In this document: positions 37,101 to 45,778 of the stretch, piece by piece
How the letters are laid out: each line of letters begins with the position of its first letter
Position numbering within the stretch: the stretch's first letter is position 1
Origin: Astropecten irregularis
Taxonomy: Eukaryota > Echinodermata > Asteroidea > Paxillosida > Astropectinidae
Length of the DNA: 64,000 nucleotides
Direction of reading: 5' to 3'
Assembly (NCBI GenBank): GCA_963971285.1
Contig: OZ020246.1
Span: 19,389,217 to 19,453,216 of the forward strand
Notes under the pieces: model-generated
Databases searched by the model: none
Seen by the model: the letters and a program-made list of their open reading frames with translations, nothing else
What the model was told of the DNA's origin: nothing
Program-made: the position numbers and the translations under genes

Positions 37101-40100
37101 GTTTGCATCTTTCTTTCCCTTGGTGTAGTGACCAGCAGGGCCAACAGCATGACATGTTGCCCGTCGTCAAAGAGGTCAAGCTGGTTGGCCTCGGCCACAA
37201 GAACAGCCGGCCATTCCTGATGGTAAGACCGAACAAACAGATGAGGTTCAAGACAATTCCCCATGTATAAAACAGAAATACTTCAGTCAAGCTTATCGTG
37301 GATTCAGAGTTATGTCTCTTTCCAGTGCGCATAGTGTGAAAACACCTCAAAGCGTAAACTAAAAAAGATGAAAAATCACACCTGAACAAAATGATCAAGT
37401 CTAAAAATCCAAACCAGAACCTTAAATTAATCTTAAATATAATTATTTCATCAACACTAATGTTTTTATGCTTGATTTTCACATTTTCCATTTTCCTTAT
37501 CAAGCAAGCCCCCGCTTTTTGAAATTGAAAAGATAGGGTCCCTTGTGCTCATGTGGTGTGTTTCGTTAAAGAGATACAAACTTGGAAATATTGGAAACTT
37601 GACTCTCAACATAAAAGTCAGACTAAAAAAATATCCTAGCCTCAAACATGTTATTACAGTTTTTTGTTATTACAGTTTGTGTGCGATGCTCTCTGTTGAT
37701 CTACCTCATTTTGACAGGAATTCTGAAATTTCAAAATTTTGAACATTTTACTCCAGCATTCCTTTTTTCCAAATTAGCTCATTCATATTTAATGTTATTG
37801 TGAATTATCTTTTTCCTCAACCTCCTTTTCCTTACATCAGGCTATTGTGGAGGAGGATCTTCTCATCTATGAAGCCTTTGCGTCGCACGCCGCATCCGAT
37901 GCATCCCACCTGAAACTCAGATTCAGAAAGGTTAGATTGTGTTCCATTTGTTATTCGCTGGAGTGGCCTTCCTACCCTAACCAGACAAACTTCTCGCCAG
38001 ACTTGTGCAGAAAATTGTATTACTCTCATCATAAACCCTAACCCTAAAGCTTGGTCCAAGCGACATATAACTGAAGGTTTTTAAACAATAAGGAATGCTG
38101 TGAAACCATTTACAACTTTCTATGAATTGCCTTTGAGGCATAAACATTAACACACAGTATTAAACTGGAACCAAAACCAAGCACAGATATCAATTGAGAC
38201 CGCTCAAGTGTCGTCATCAGCTTGATAAAAGGCTAGCAGTCTGAAGTCGAAACGTCACTACCTTTCAACCAACATTGTGAGCCTTTGCTTCTCATAATTT
38301 TCCATGATGAACAACCTCTTTTCTAGTATTAAAAGAAACTGTTGGTAATCCCGGAGTAGGCTGGCTTTCACAAGTGTCTATTAAAAATCATTGAAAAGTG
38401 AACAAAGAATTAATCCAGTCAGTTCCCCCCTTGTTGTTTGATGATTTTATTGAACTAAAAAGCCTCTTTGAGTTTGAGTGATCTCCCATGTACTGTTTCT
38501 CAGGTTGTAGCAATGTTAAGGGAAGACATCGAAATCTAACACGCGGTTGGACCACCTGGGCCCTCGCGTGCCCAAGCGGCTGGCCAGTCTCTGGAACCCA
38601 TGAATGGGAGAAGCTAGTTCATGAATAATCTATTGTTACAAAAGGTCAATCTCTGGGCTGGAACTGCTCATTAAAAATGGCCGCTGCGGCACAATGGAAA
38701 TAGGTTTCAATGGCCAACACGCTGCACAATAGCCAGGGAGGATTTGTTCACACTATATTGTTAAGAGATTATGGGATTATAGTACGGCCACTTCAGTCTT
38801 AAAAATCAATGAAGAGCACATACTTGGAGTTGTCAATCCGTGCAGGTTTTTTCATAACGATAGCCAAGACATAGCTGTATCACATATCTGAATCTTGAAG
38901 TGATAAACAGTGTAATTTTTATATACATGAAATAGTTCTCGACACCAGTGTTGCGTTTTTTTGGGACACCCTGTACAGGCCGGGGCTTAACTAATTGTTT
39001 TTTTTTATAACGGCACGAAAATTATGTCAGCAGGTAGTCAATAGTCTTTTTCGTTCTCTGAGATAAAATGACTAACTCTTCCAAGTTGAAACATTGCTAC
39101 TGCCGACCGTCAGGCGCATCTAAATAAAAAGAAACAAGAAACTACCAATAATAATTAGAAACGTTTGACAGCGAATGATGACAAAACAGTCAAACATACT
39201 ACCTCGTATATTTTTTCATAGTGATGGTACACTTTTTTTTCAAAGCCGCAACCCTTCTTAAACTCCAAACACAAAGGCGCTAGTCATCCTTTTGTCCACT
39301 TGCAGCGGATTAGCTGGGGATTACACAGCTGCAAATTGGTTCATTGTTCGGCCAGCACGACCGGCCAACTCAAGCTCAGATCATGAATATGCTGGTGACG
39401 AAAGCCGGCATGTGCACTGACCTGTAGATAATGAATGGCTTACTTTCCAACAGGAAGGGCCCGCGTGGGCCCGCGCACGCCCACATGGTCCAGCCGCATG
39501 TTAGATTTCGATGTCTTCCCTAATGCTGCAAACATCTTAAATGATCCTTGGAATATAGTGGTATGGGAATGGTTTCATGGCTTCTGACTGCCAAACGAAC
39601 AAAGATAATTGACTATTAGGGACACCACCAACATACTCATATTTATAAATTTGTTTGTTTTGTTTCCCTTCAAGGTTTGTCATGATATCCTGATCAAGGA
39701 GAAGAAGAAAGGCAAGAGGCAGGCCAAGATGACCGAAGCCTCGGGCACCAGCCCCTCCCGCTATGTCTCTCAGCTCAGATACTTTGAGGACATTTCATCC
39801 TATTCCGGGGTAAGTCCTCACCAGAGTCCAACTTCATTTCATTCCGTGGTGGACCATTGTCATGAATGGGGCCCACCTTAAAGGCAAGCCAACAAAGGTG
39901 GAATTAGTCCGCTTGCTTCGTCCCTTGACAGTCTCCTGAGTTGTCTCACGTTTCAGATAAAAGAAAGAAGCTTGCATCCTCAGGGTGATTTGGTGTGGTG
40001 CTCTATGTATTCCCATAGGATTTCTTTTGCTAACATTGACTTTTTTGTACTTTTCTGGTTGGTGTCTTCATATTTAGGTATAGTTATGTATCTCCCAGAC

Positions 40101-43100
40101 TGAAACTAGAGATGTCTCTCTGCCTCACCACGGTACCAATATCTCAACCGTGTGTCATGGAAAGCTTTTTAAAATTTCCCGTCAATGTCCAGGTCTTTGT
40201 CTGCGGATCATACCCTCATTGGATCTTCGTCAAGTCCAGAGGGGCTCTGAGAGCCCATCCAATGCCCATTGACGGTGCCGTGCTGAGCTTCGCTCCGTTC
40301 CACAATATCAACTGCCCTCACGGATTCCTCTACTTCAACAAACAGGTGAGGCTTCCGGGCCAAGGCTTACAAGTTCCCTGAAACGTTTCACGATAGAAAT
40401 CCAAGATTTCACTATTTCATCAAGATTGTAACCTATTCAGATCCCTTTCTGTTTACATTTTCACTATAATTTGGCCCTCTTTGTTATCTCTTCCCCCTAG
40501 TATTTTGTCATTTCTTACTCTCAGCGCCTCTGAATCGATTTTATCGATAGACTGTGCATTATTAATGCTTAGAAGTCAATATGAAGAAGTTCAGTGGGAT
40601 AGTGAAATTTGCCTGTAAAACAAGTAAATTATGCATTAGGCGAGCCCATGAATACAGACTACAATCATCACTTCCCAAACCTATATTCCTTTTTGAATGG
40701 CCCATTCCTGTTGTCCCACTGATGCATCAGGGTGTTTGTTTGTTTGTATTTGTGTTTGCCTCAGGGTGATTTGAGAATTTCCATATTGCCCACCCATCTC
40801 TCCTACGATGCACCCTGGCCTGTCAGGAAGGTGCCCCTTCGGTGCACGCCCCACTTTGTGTGCTACCACGTGGACAGTAAGGTATGTGTTGGCATCATTC
40901 ATAAATGGTGACTACATTTATAAACGCCTGTCAGTATTATCTTCGCATAATAGCCTGAATTCCGAGCGGACTGTATTCCCAAAGCAGTAAATATCACATG
41001 AAAATTTTGTTGTTTATCCTGGGGCCAATTTCATACAGCTGCTTAAGCACAAAGTTTTCTTAAGCATGAAAAGTCTTCCTTGATCAAACAGGCTTACCAA
41101 CCAAATGTTCATGTGATGTTTACGGCTTTTGACTTGTCTTCGGCCATTGTTCGCTGAGCCTAACATTCGCAATGAGTTTTAGTATTTAGTATTTATTTCA
41201 TTTCTCGCGAAGAACAAGTTACAAAGCACAAGAACAACAATTAACACTTTCAGTAGAACAGGACAAAACAAATACATAACTACATAAGAATCCAATTAGC
41301 TCCCGAAGGATTGCCCAAAAGGAAATATTCCTGTCAAAGGGGCTCTCCAGACTAATTGGATTAAGCAAATTTTGTGCTTAAGCAGCTCTACGTAATTGGC
41401 CCCTGGTTGAAATTCCAGTTTCAAGTGTTCTTTAGATATTGTTAGTAAGTTCTGTGCTGGCTCTAACAGATCCTTTAAGGAACAGATCCTTTAAATAACC
41501 AAGTCATTGATTTCTCTTTATTTTCACTTAATACAATTTCTCCAGACTTATGCTGTGGTCACGAGTAGTCTGGAGCCGTTTGTGAAGCTCTGGAGGCTTG
41601 GCTGCGATGACCAAGAGTTTGAGGATGCCGAGAGAGGTTGGATACCAAACTTAAATATTTGTGCTTGTTTGTTTCAATCTAAAAGTTTCCTGATATGGAT
41701 AGCATCATGGCTGTCATCATTTAGGCTCATATCATAAGAATAACAATCTTATCTTATTTTCAATTCACAACTTCCCAAATTTTGCTTTCAGTTTTAAATT
41801 TGATTCAGTAAATGTTTTCGTCACATATCATTTTTTTGTAGATGAGAGGTTTGTGCCTTCTCAGAAGGATCGATTCTCCATCCAGCTATTCTCTCCCTTG
41901 AGCTGGGACGGCATCCCAAATACCAGGTAAGCTGCAAAAACAAGAAATGGACTGATCTAAGAACACATGTAGCAAGTGAAGGTTTACATGGCAGATTGAC
42001 AAATTATTAAGCTTGTTGATACACCAACGGCAGAGCTCCTACCTACATTTCTGATTTTACTTCAAGTTTCGATCCAGAAAGATACTTCTCAAGGAACCCA
42101 ACTCATAGTACTCCTGGGGTGACATGTCCTTTTCTGTGGCAGCTCCTTACATCTGGAATTAATTTCCTCTTCACATTAGATCTTGTTCTTGTACTACTAA
42201 ATTTAAATCAAAACCTATCTAATGACACAAGTTTTCAATGAAGAATTTGTTCATCTGTATTTTTCATATGTGTGCATTAAAAGTCTATTCTTACAGAATT
42301 GTAAATTTTGCAATGAGCCAAGGAATGAAAAATTCACCTCATCTCATATGAGACAACATGCTGATCCTGCTGGTTCAAGCATATAAAGAAATCTTCAATT
42401 TTTGTGTCCCCCCTTTCCCCAAGAATTGAGTTTGATGAGTTGGAGCATGTGACCTGTCTCAAGGTCGTTAACCTCACCTGCGAGGGTTCAATGACCGGAA
42501 AGAAGGGCTTCATTGCCGCAGCAACTACCAGGGTGTTCAGCGAAGACGTCCAGTGCACGGGGAAGGTATGTGAGGTCACAGTGTGTCAGTCAGTGTTTTG
42601 TAGTCATCGAGACTACTCTTGGTCATGCCCAATTCAGTCTCAAGACCAATTTGAAATTTTCTTGGTCTTTGATACACATGGTCTTCTTGAGAAAAAATGT
42701 TGGTTCTGGTCTTGGTCTTACACGCATTGTTCTTGGGATTATTAACCGTCTATCTGGAGCCTGTTTCATAATCATTGATCTTTTTAATAAATCTGCTGTA
42801 GAGCAGAAAAGTTTGTTTGGCAGCCATGAAATCACTTTATCCATCTTTTTCTTTCCTCAGGTTTTTATTTATGATGTGATTGAAGTAGTTCCAGAGCCAG
42901 GGCAGCCCCTGACCAAGAACAAAATCAAGGTGAGTGTCCTGTCTCGATGGCCCAGGTTCTATTTTAGCGTGAGTAAGTTATTTTTGCTCTCTGTTGTGGT
43001 GACTAATTTGGACAAGCATAAGGTGACCATATTTTGTTGAGATGATCTGGGGACAGTGATCCGTGTCCTGGGGGAGGGGTATGATTTTGAAAAAAAATTG

Positions 43101-45778
43101 AATCCAGATGGTGCCTACATGCAAAATGGTGGCATCTATGGACCTCTTGTCCAGTTGACATGAGTGGGTTACATACTTTCATGTCCTAGGCGGTTGTCTT
43201 CGCATACTTCTCTGAAGAATGGATCTTCTTCAGCATAGCATTTGTGTTCAGTGTTTTATTTATTTTGGACAATTAGAATTTACGGGGGCATTTCATCGAA
43301 TCGGGGACATTTTCGGGGACAATCTTTCATTGGGGATGGCACTGTCAAATCGTCCCGGAAATCGGGGACGTCTGGTCACCTTAGACAAGGCAAGAAATCT
43401 GTGCAAGATTTGTGGGGTGTTCTGGCCTAGTGGTCTGGTGTGTTGTACTCGAGATCTTGTGGTCAATTTACTGATTGTGGGTTTGAATCCAGCCATGAGT
43501 TGTAGTGCTTGCGTCCTTGGGCAAGATGCTTTATCACTTTGCTCCTCTTCACCCAGGAGTAAATGGGTACCTGTGAGGGTTGAGATGGCTTTGTGTGCTT
43601 AATCAGCCTTCGTGCGCTTTACAGTAGCTGGGGCTGTATACTCCCCTATAGTTTAGATGGTTTCAGGAATGTAAATTATGGTGCGATGACCAGGGATAAT
43701 AATGGTAAGCACCTTGAGCACCATCTGAAGGGATATGTTGCGCATTATAAATGTCTCTCGTCATTATTATTATAATCCACATTTCATACTGGAATTTTCT
43801 CCATTTGGTTTGATACTGCTGTAGGTTTTATATGACAAGGAGCAGAAGGGACCAGTGTCGTGCATCTGTGATTGCATGGGCTACCTGCTCACCTGTGTGG
43901 GCCAGAAGGTAAGAAGCAAAATGACAAGAAATATTCTCTTTGAATGTTACAAGCCCGCATACAAATCTTTGGGAATTGTCTTGAAATTTCAGAAAATTTA
44001 GGGTGTTTTAGAAACCTTGAAAGGATTTTTTCGTTCCAGAACATTACCCAGTTTAAAAATTCTACAGATCTCCAGGAATTGCAACAAAAAACCTTTAGAA
44101 TCTTAAGGAATTATACTATTTTAAATGTCAAGAAATCTCAAGGAATTCTCAAGAAATCTCAAGGAACCTCAAGGAAACTCAGTAAATCTTGAGGAATCTC
44201 AAGATATCACAGGGAATCTTGGGAAATTCCAGGGTCCCCTGAAGAAAGCTCAAGACTTTTCCAAAATGTGAAACCTCAAGAAATCTTGAGACATCTCAAG
44301 AAATCTCAAGGAATCTCAGGAAATCTCATTGAGTCACTAGGAATCTCACAAGATCTCATTAAATCTCTTGATATATCATGAAATCTCACGAATTCTCTTG
44401 AAATCTCACGAATTCTCTTGAAATCTCACGAATTCTCTTGAAATCTCATGAAATCTCTTTGGATCTCATGAAATCTCACTAAATCTCAAGGAATCTCATG
44501 AAAACTCTGTAAAAAAAATTTTTTTAATCAAATTCCAAACATTTACCGTAAGTATATTCTTAAATAAAGAGATAAAAAAGGTAAGAAAACAATGAAATCT
44601 AGGAACCCTGTCTCTGAAGTTATTCTTGCTTGTCGTTGTAGGTGTACCTGTGGACTTTCAAAGATAATGAGCTCCTGGGCCTGGCCTTCATCGACACCCA
44701 AATATACATACACAATGCCGTCAGTATTAAGAACTTCATCCTGCTGTCGGACGTCACCAAGAGCATCTATCTCATGCAATACCAGGAGGCAGATAGAACC
44801 ATCGCACTGGTCAGCAGGGTGAGTCATGAGAACTGCTGTATAAACTGAGTAATAACTTTATAGGGCTCCGCACTTGTGACGTCACCGTTGTTCGGACAAA
44901 CAAGTTGTATGTCATATACCCAACTTACACGTAAACATTGTGCAATTTGTCCGAACATCCGGGTAACTGTAGCTTTTGATAAGGGCGTATTCTATGAATA
45001 GCTCGAGCGTGGAGCCCTATTGCTACCACTAGGAGCAATGTCAACGCCTACAATCATGGACCCCCCTATTGTTCCCCTTTCTGTTTGGACTTTTTAGCAG
45101 CATCTCCATTGGTTTTGTACATGCTTTCCAATTAACTAAATGGACCTTTTCCCAAACAGTGGACCCGATTGTCCCTTTTGCTGTTAGTCCACGCGGGTTT
45201 GAATGCCTACATATACTCACACATTTCACGGCCTACAGGTACAGGTACGGTTGTTTGAGAGTGGTTCATCTAGAGAGTTGTAGCATTTATGCTCAAGCCC
45301 ATGCAGGGCTCGAAATATCCACTAGACCGTGGACCGAGTCTAGTGATTTCAGTGTCGGTCTAGCATGTCTAGTGAAGTGTGAACTACACTAGTCCGGCTG
45401 TCTATAGTGATTTTGTTTTCCTTGCACAATTAAAATGGTGCCTACATTTTTGACACAATATTGCATACAGCATGTACATGAATGCCACAAGTCTAGTGAA
45501 CAAAGTTCAGGTCTAGTAAAATGCTTCAGTTTTAATACTAGACCTGCTGTCCAGTGCTTTTTTTCACGAAATTTGAGCCCTGCCATGGGAGCATCGGCAT
45601 TTTTGTAGTTATCTATGGGGTTGATATTTGTTTCACAAGCTTATGAGAGTGTCGTCATCTTGTGTTTAATCAGTGGGGTTATTCATGCTATTATTTATTG
45701 TTTGTGAACAGGACTCCAAGCCATTGCAGGTGTATAGTTGCGAGTTCATGGTGGATGATTCACAGCTAGCCTTCTTGG
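22147..45778 (+). CDS. CPSF1: Cleavage and polyadenylation specificity factor subunit 1 (CPSF160), 3' end missing
   Basis: CPSF160 is the beta-propeller scaffold that holds WDR33, CPSF30 and FIP1 for recognition of the AAUAAA signal in nuclear pre-mRNA 3' processing (family knowledge). Thirty-six coding exons join in one frame, giving 3898 nt, or 1299 codons plus one base. The N-terminus [16 protein letters not shown] and blocks such as [61 protein letters not shown] and [17 protein letters not shown] closely match vertebrate CPSF1. The last exon found ends in [11 protein letters not shown] at 45778 with a good donor (gtaag). About 170 further residues, the end of the CPSF_A domain, are expected but no matching exon was seen in the rest of the window. 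Exon coordinates are in the next three entries. A possible acceptor at 22121 before the ATG suggests a 5' UTR exon further upstream. Confidence 0.95.
22381..23410. repeat. CPSF1: 79-bp minisatellite in CPSF1 intron 1
   Basis: About twelve head-to-tail units of 79 bp, each with gtcagactgcttgctcaat, ctgccctgccactaggaggg and tatgcagcagggagtctgt, end in one degenerate unit. A few variant units (agattgcttgatcaat) recur, suggesting amplification of blocks. There are no spacers, so it is not a CRISPR array. Confidence 0.93.
23686..23910. mobile_element. MITE in CPSF1 intron 2
   Basis: The 225-bp element has ends aatagaccaattgcacgact and near-complement at right (ggtcgtgcaatcagtctatt), sharing atgtttaca inside. 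It has no coding content. Confidence 0.7.
24515..24890 (+). mobile_element. LINE C-terminal relic in CPSF1 intron 3
   Basis: The + strand encodes [18 protein letters not shown], the usual C-terminal motif of several non-LTR retrotransposon polymerases, then loses frame through stops. The 3' end has a short acgaaataaatg tail. It is not expressed as protein. Confidence 0.6.
25556..25906 (-). repeat. tRNA-derived SINE with conserved core, copy 1
   Basis: It is the inverted match to 30479-30834 and 43417-43777. It shares ccttgcccaaggatgcaagc, caggtacccatttaca, aagccatctctaccctcac and ccctggtcattgggct, and ends in a TAA/ATT-rich tail. Confidence 0.75.
26180..26513. repeat. Dispersed TIR element, unoccupied copy
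   Basis: Ends aaaggtatatcacatgattg and ttaccaatcctgtactgtac are near inverted. It matches 57395-58123, where another element is inserted at the position equivalent to about 26280. Confidence 0.65.
26633..26783. mobile_element. Short foldback element in CPSF1 intron 6
   Basis: Arms tcacaaagcactaagattga and its near-complement (cttagtgctttgtga) enclose about 120 bp. It has no coding content. Confidence 0.6.
27330..27445. repeat. Dispersed repeat in CPSF1 introns
   Basis: aagtgtcttcatcagcttga and gccgaaacgtcgctacctt recur in slightly altered form at about 38185-38315, also inside a CPSF1 intron. It is unclassified. Confidence 0.5.
27950..28195 (+). mobile_element. LINE C-terminal relic with frameshift, CPSF1 intron 8
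   Basis: It encodes [20 protein letters not shown], then after a one-base frame change [19 protein letters not shown]. This is the conserved tail seen in many non-LTR retrotransposon polymerases. It is broken and 5' truncated. Confidence 0.65.
28630..28800 (+). repeat. tRNA-derived SINE fragment
   Basis: It has the shared block aagataattgactatttggg followed by agggctggtagagcgccggt and a gctggttcgaatctcac box-B-like segment. It matches the 2430-2810 family in the opposite orientation. Confidence 0.6.
30479..30834 (+). repeat. tRNA-derived SINE with conserved core, copy 2
   Basis: The head has gtggcctagtggtgttgtgt and a gttcgattcc box-B-like site. The body shares cttgcatccttgggcaagac, aaatgggtacctgtgagggt and aatgaccaggga with copies 1 and 3, with an ATT-rich tail. 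It lies in a CPSF1 intron. Confidence 0.78.
33388..33545. repeat. Half of a ggggccaatttcat foldback element
   Basis: The left end matches 45888-46136 (ggggccaatttcatggagct, then gcttagcac) and the interior matches the same element inverted. The right end is missing. Confidence 0.5.
34255..34450. mobile_element. MITE in CPSF1 intron 20
   Basis: The left end ggtttgcggaaacaccatgt and right end acctggtgtttccacaaacc are inverted; the inner parts include cttatttcgttcgca and its partner. A fragment of similar sequence lies near 18955-19060. Confidence 0.65.
34453..34617. mobile_element. MITE with agggctccgc ends, copy 1
   Basis: The 165-bp element has ends agggctccgc and gcggagccct. The interior has ttcggacaaac and gtttgtccgaac in inverted order. 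Further copies lie at 44862-45018 and, with decayed ends, 60223-60378. Confidence 0.75.
36316..36648. mobile_element. MITE with ggccttttcacac ends
   Basis: The left end ggccttttcacac and right end gtgtgaaaagccct are inverted; arms also share aaccggat-type blocks. It is inserted within a ggtcattattttggttgatg repeat, whose two halves flank it. Confidence 0.7.
38520..39520. mobile_element. Non-autonomous Harbinger-like DNA transposon
   Basis: The 1001-bp element in CPSF1 intron 26 has long inverted ends (gggaagacatcgaaatctaa plus a further 30 bp of near match) flanked by TAA at 38517-38519 and 39521-39523. A 3-bp TWA duplication fits PIF/Harbinger elements (established knowledge). No transposase frame was seen. 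Confidence 0.7.
41030..41404. mobile_element. Foldback element with ggggccaatttcat ends, containing a retroposon tail
   Basis: Ends ggggccaatttcatacagct and agctctacgtaattggcccc are inverted, with cttaagcac inside both. Between about 41190 and 41370 lies a block similar to 9572-9765, probably a nested retroposon tail on the minus strand. Confidence 0.65.
43417..43777 (+). repeat. tRNA-derived SINE with conserved core, copy 3
   Basis: It shares tggcctagtggtctggtgtg, tgcgtccttgggcaagatgc and aaatgggtacctgtgagggt with copy 2, and ends in an ATT-rich tail. It lies in a CPSF1 intron. Confidence 0.78.
43975..44510. repeat. Simple tandem array of aaatctca-type units
   Basis: Short units around 10-11 bp (ggaatctcaag, gaaatctcatg) repeat many times. 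At about 44375-44440 a 20-bp unit aaatctcacgaattctcttg recurs three times. It lies in the CPSF1 intron before exon 35. Confidence 0.8.
44862..45018. mobile_element. MITE with agggctccgc ends, copy 2
   Basis: Ends tagggctccgc and gtggagcccta; the interior matches 34453-34617 in the opposite orientation. Confidence 0.72.
45304..45582. mobile_element. hAT-like MITE in the last CPSF1 intron
   Basis: Ends cagggctcgaaat and atttgagccctg are near inverted. Interior gtctagtg units are repeated in both orientations. Flanks share ccatg but no exact 8-bp duplication. Confidence 0.55.

Larger units (their letters stand above)
37129..45778 (+). other. CPSF1: CPSF1 coding exons 25-36 (C-terminal CPSF_A region, incomplete)
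   Basis: Exons: 37129-37222, 37841-37930, 39675-39809, 40193-40345, 40765-40881, 41546-41636, 41842-41926, 42424-42565, 42861-42929, 43825-43908, 44642-44818 and 45712-45778. Exon 27 encodes a lysine-rich loop followed by [11 protein letters not shown]. Exons 28-36 cover the third-propeller CPSF_A homology, including [17 protein letters not shown] and [13 protein letters not shown]. The intron before exon 27 contains a 1-kb transposon (38520-39520). The region stops at [11 protein letters not shown], before the conserved C-terminal end. Confidence 0.92.

Noticed and set aside
37003-37503. 166-codon open frame on the minus strand.
   Set aside because: It runs antisense across CPSF1 exon 25 and has no recognisable family features; the exon on the other strand explains its openness.
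42513-43040. 175-codon open frame on the plus strand.
   Set aside because: It is out of frame with CPSF1 exons 32-33, which occupy the same DNA and match the family.
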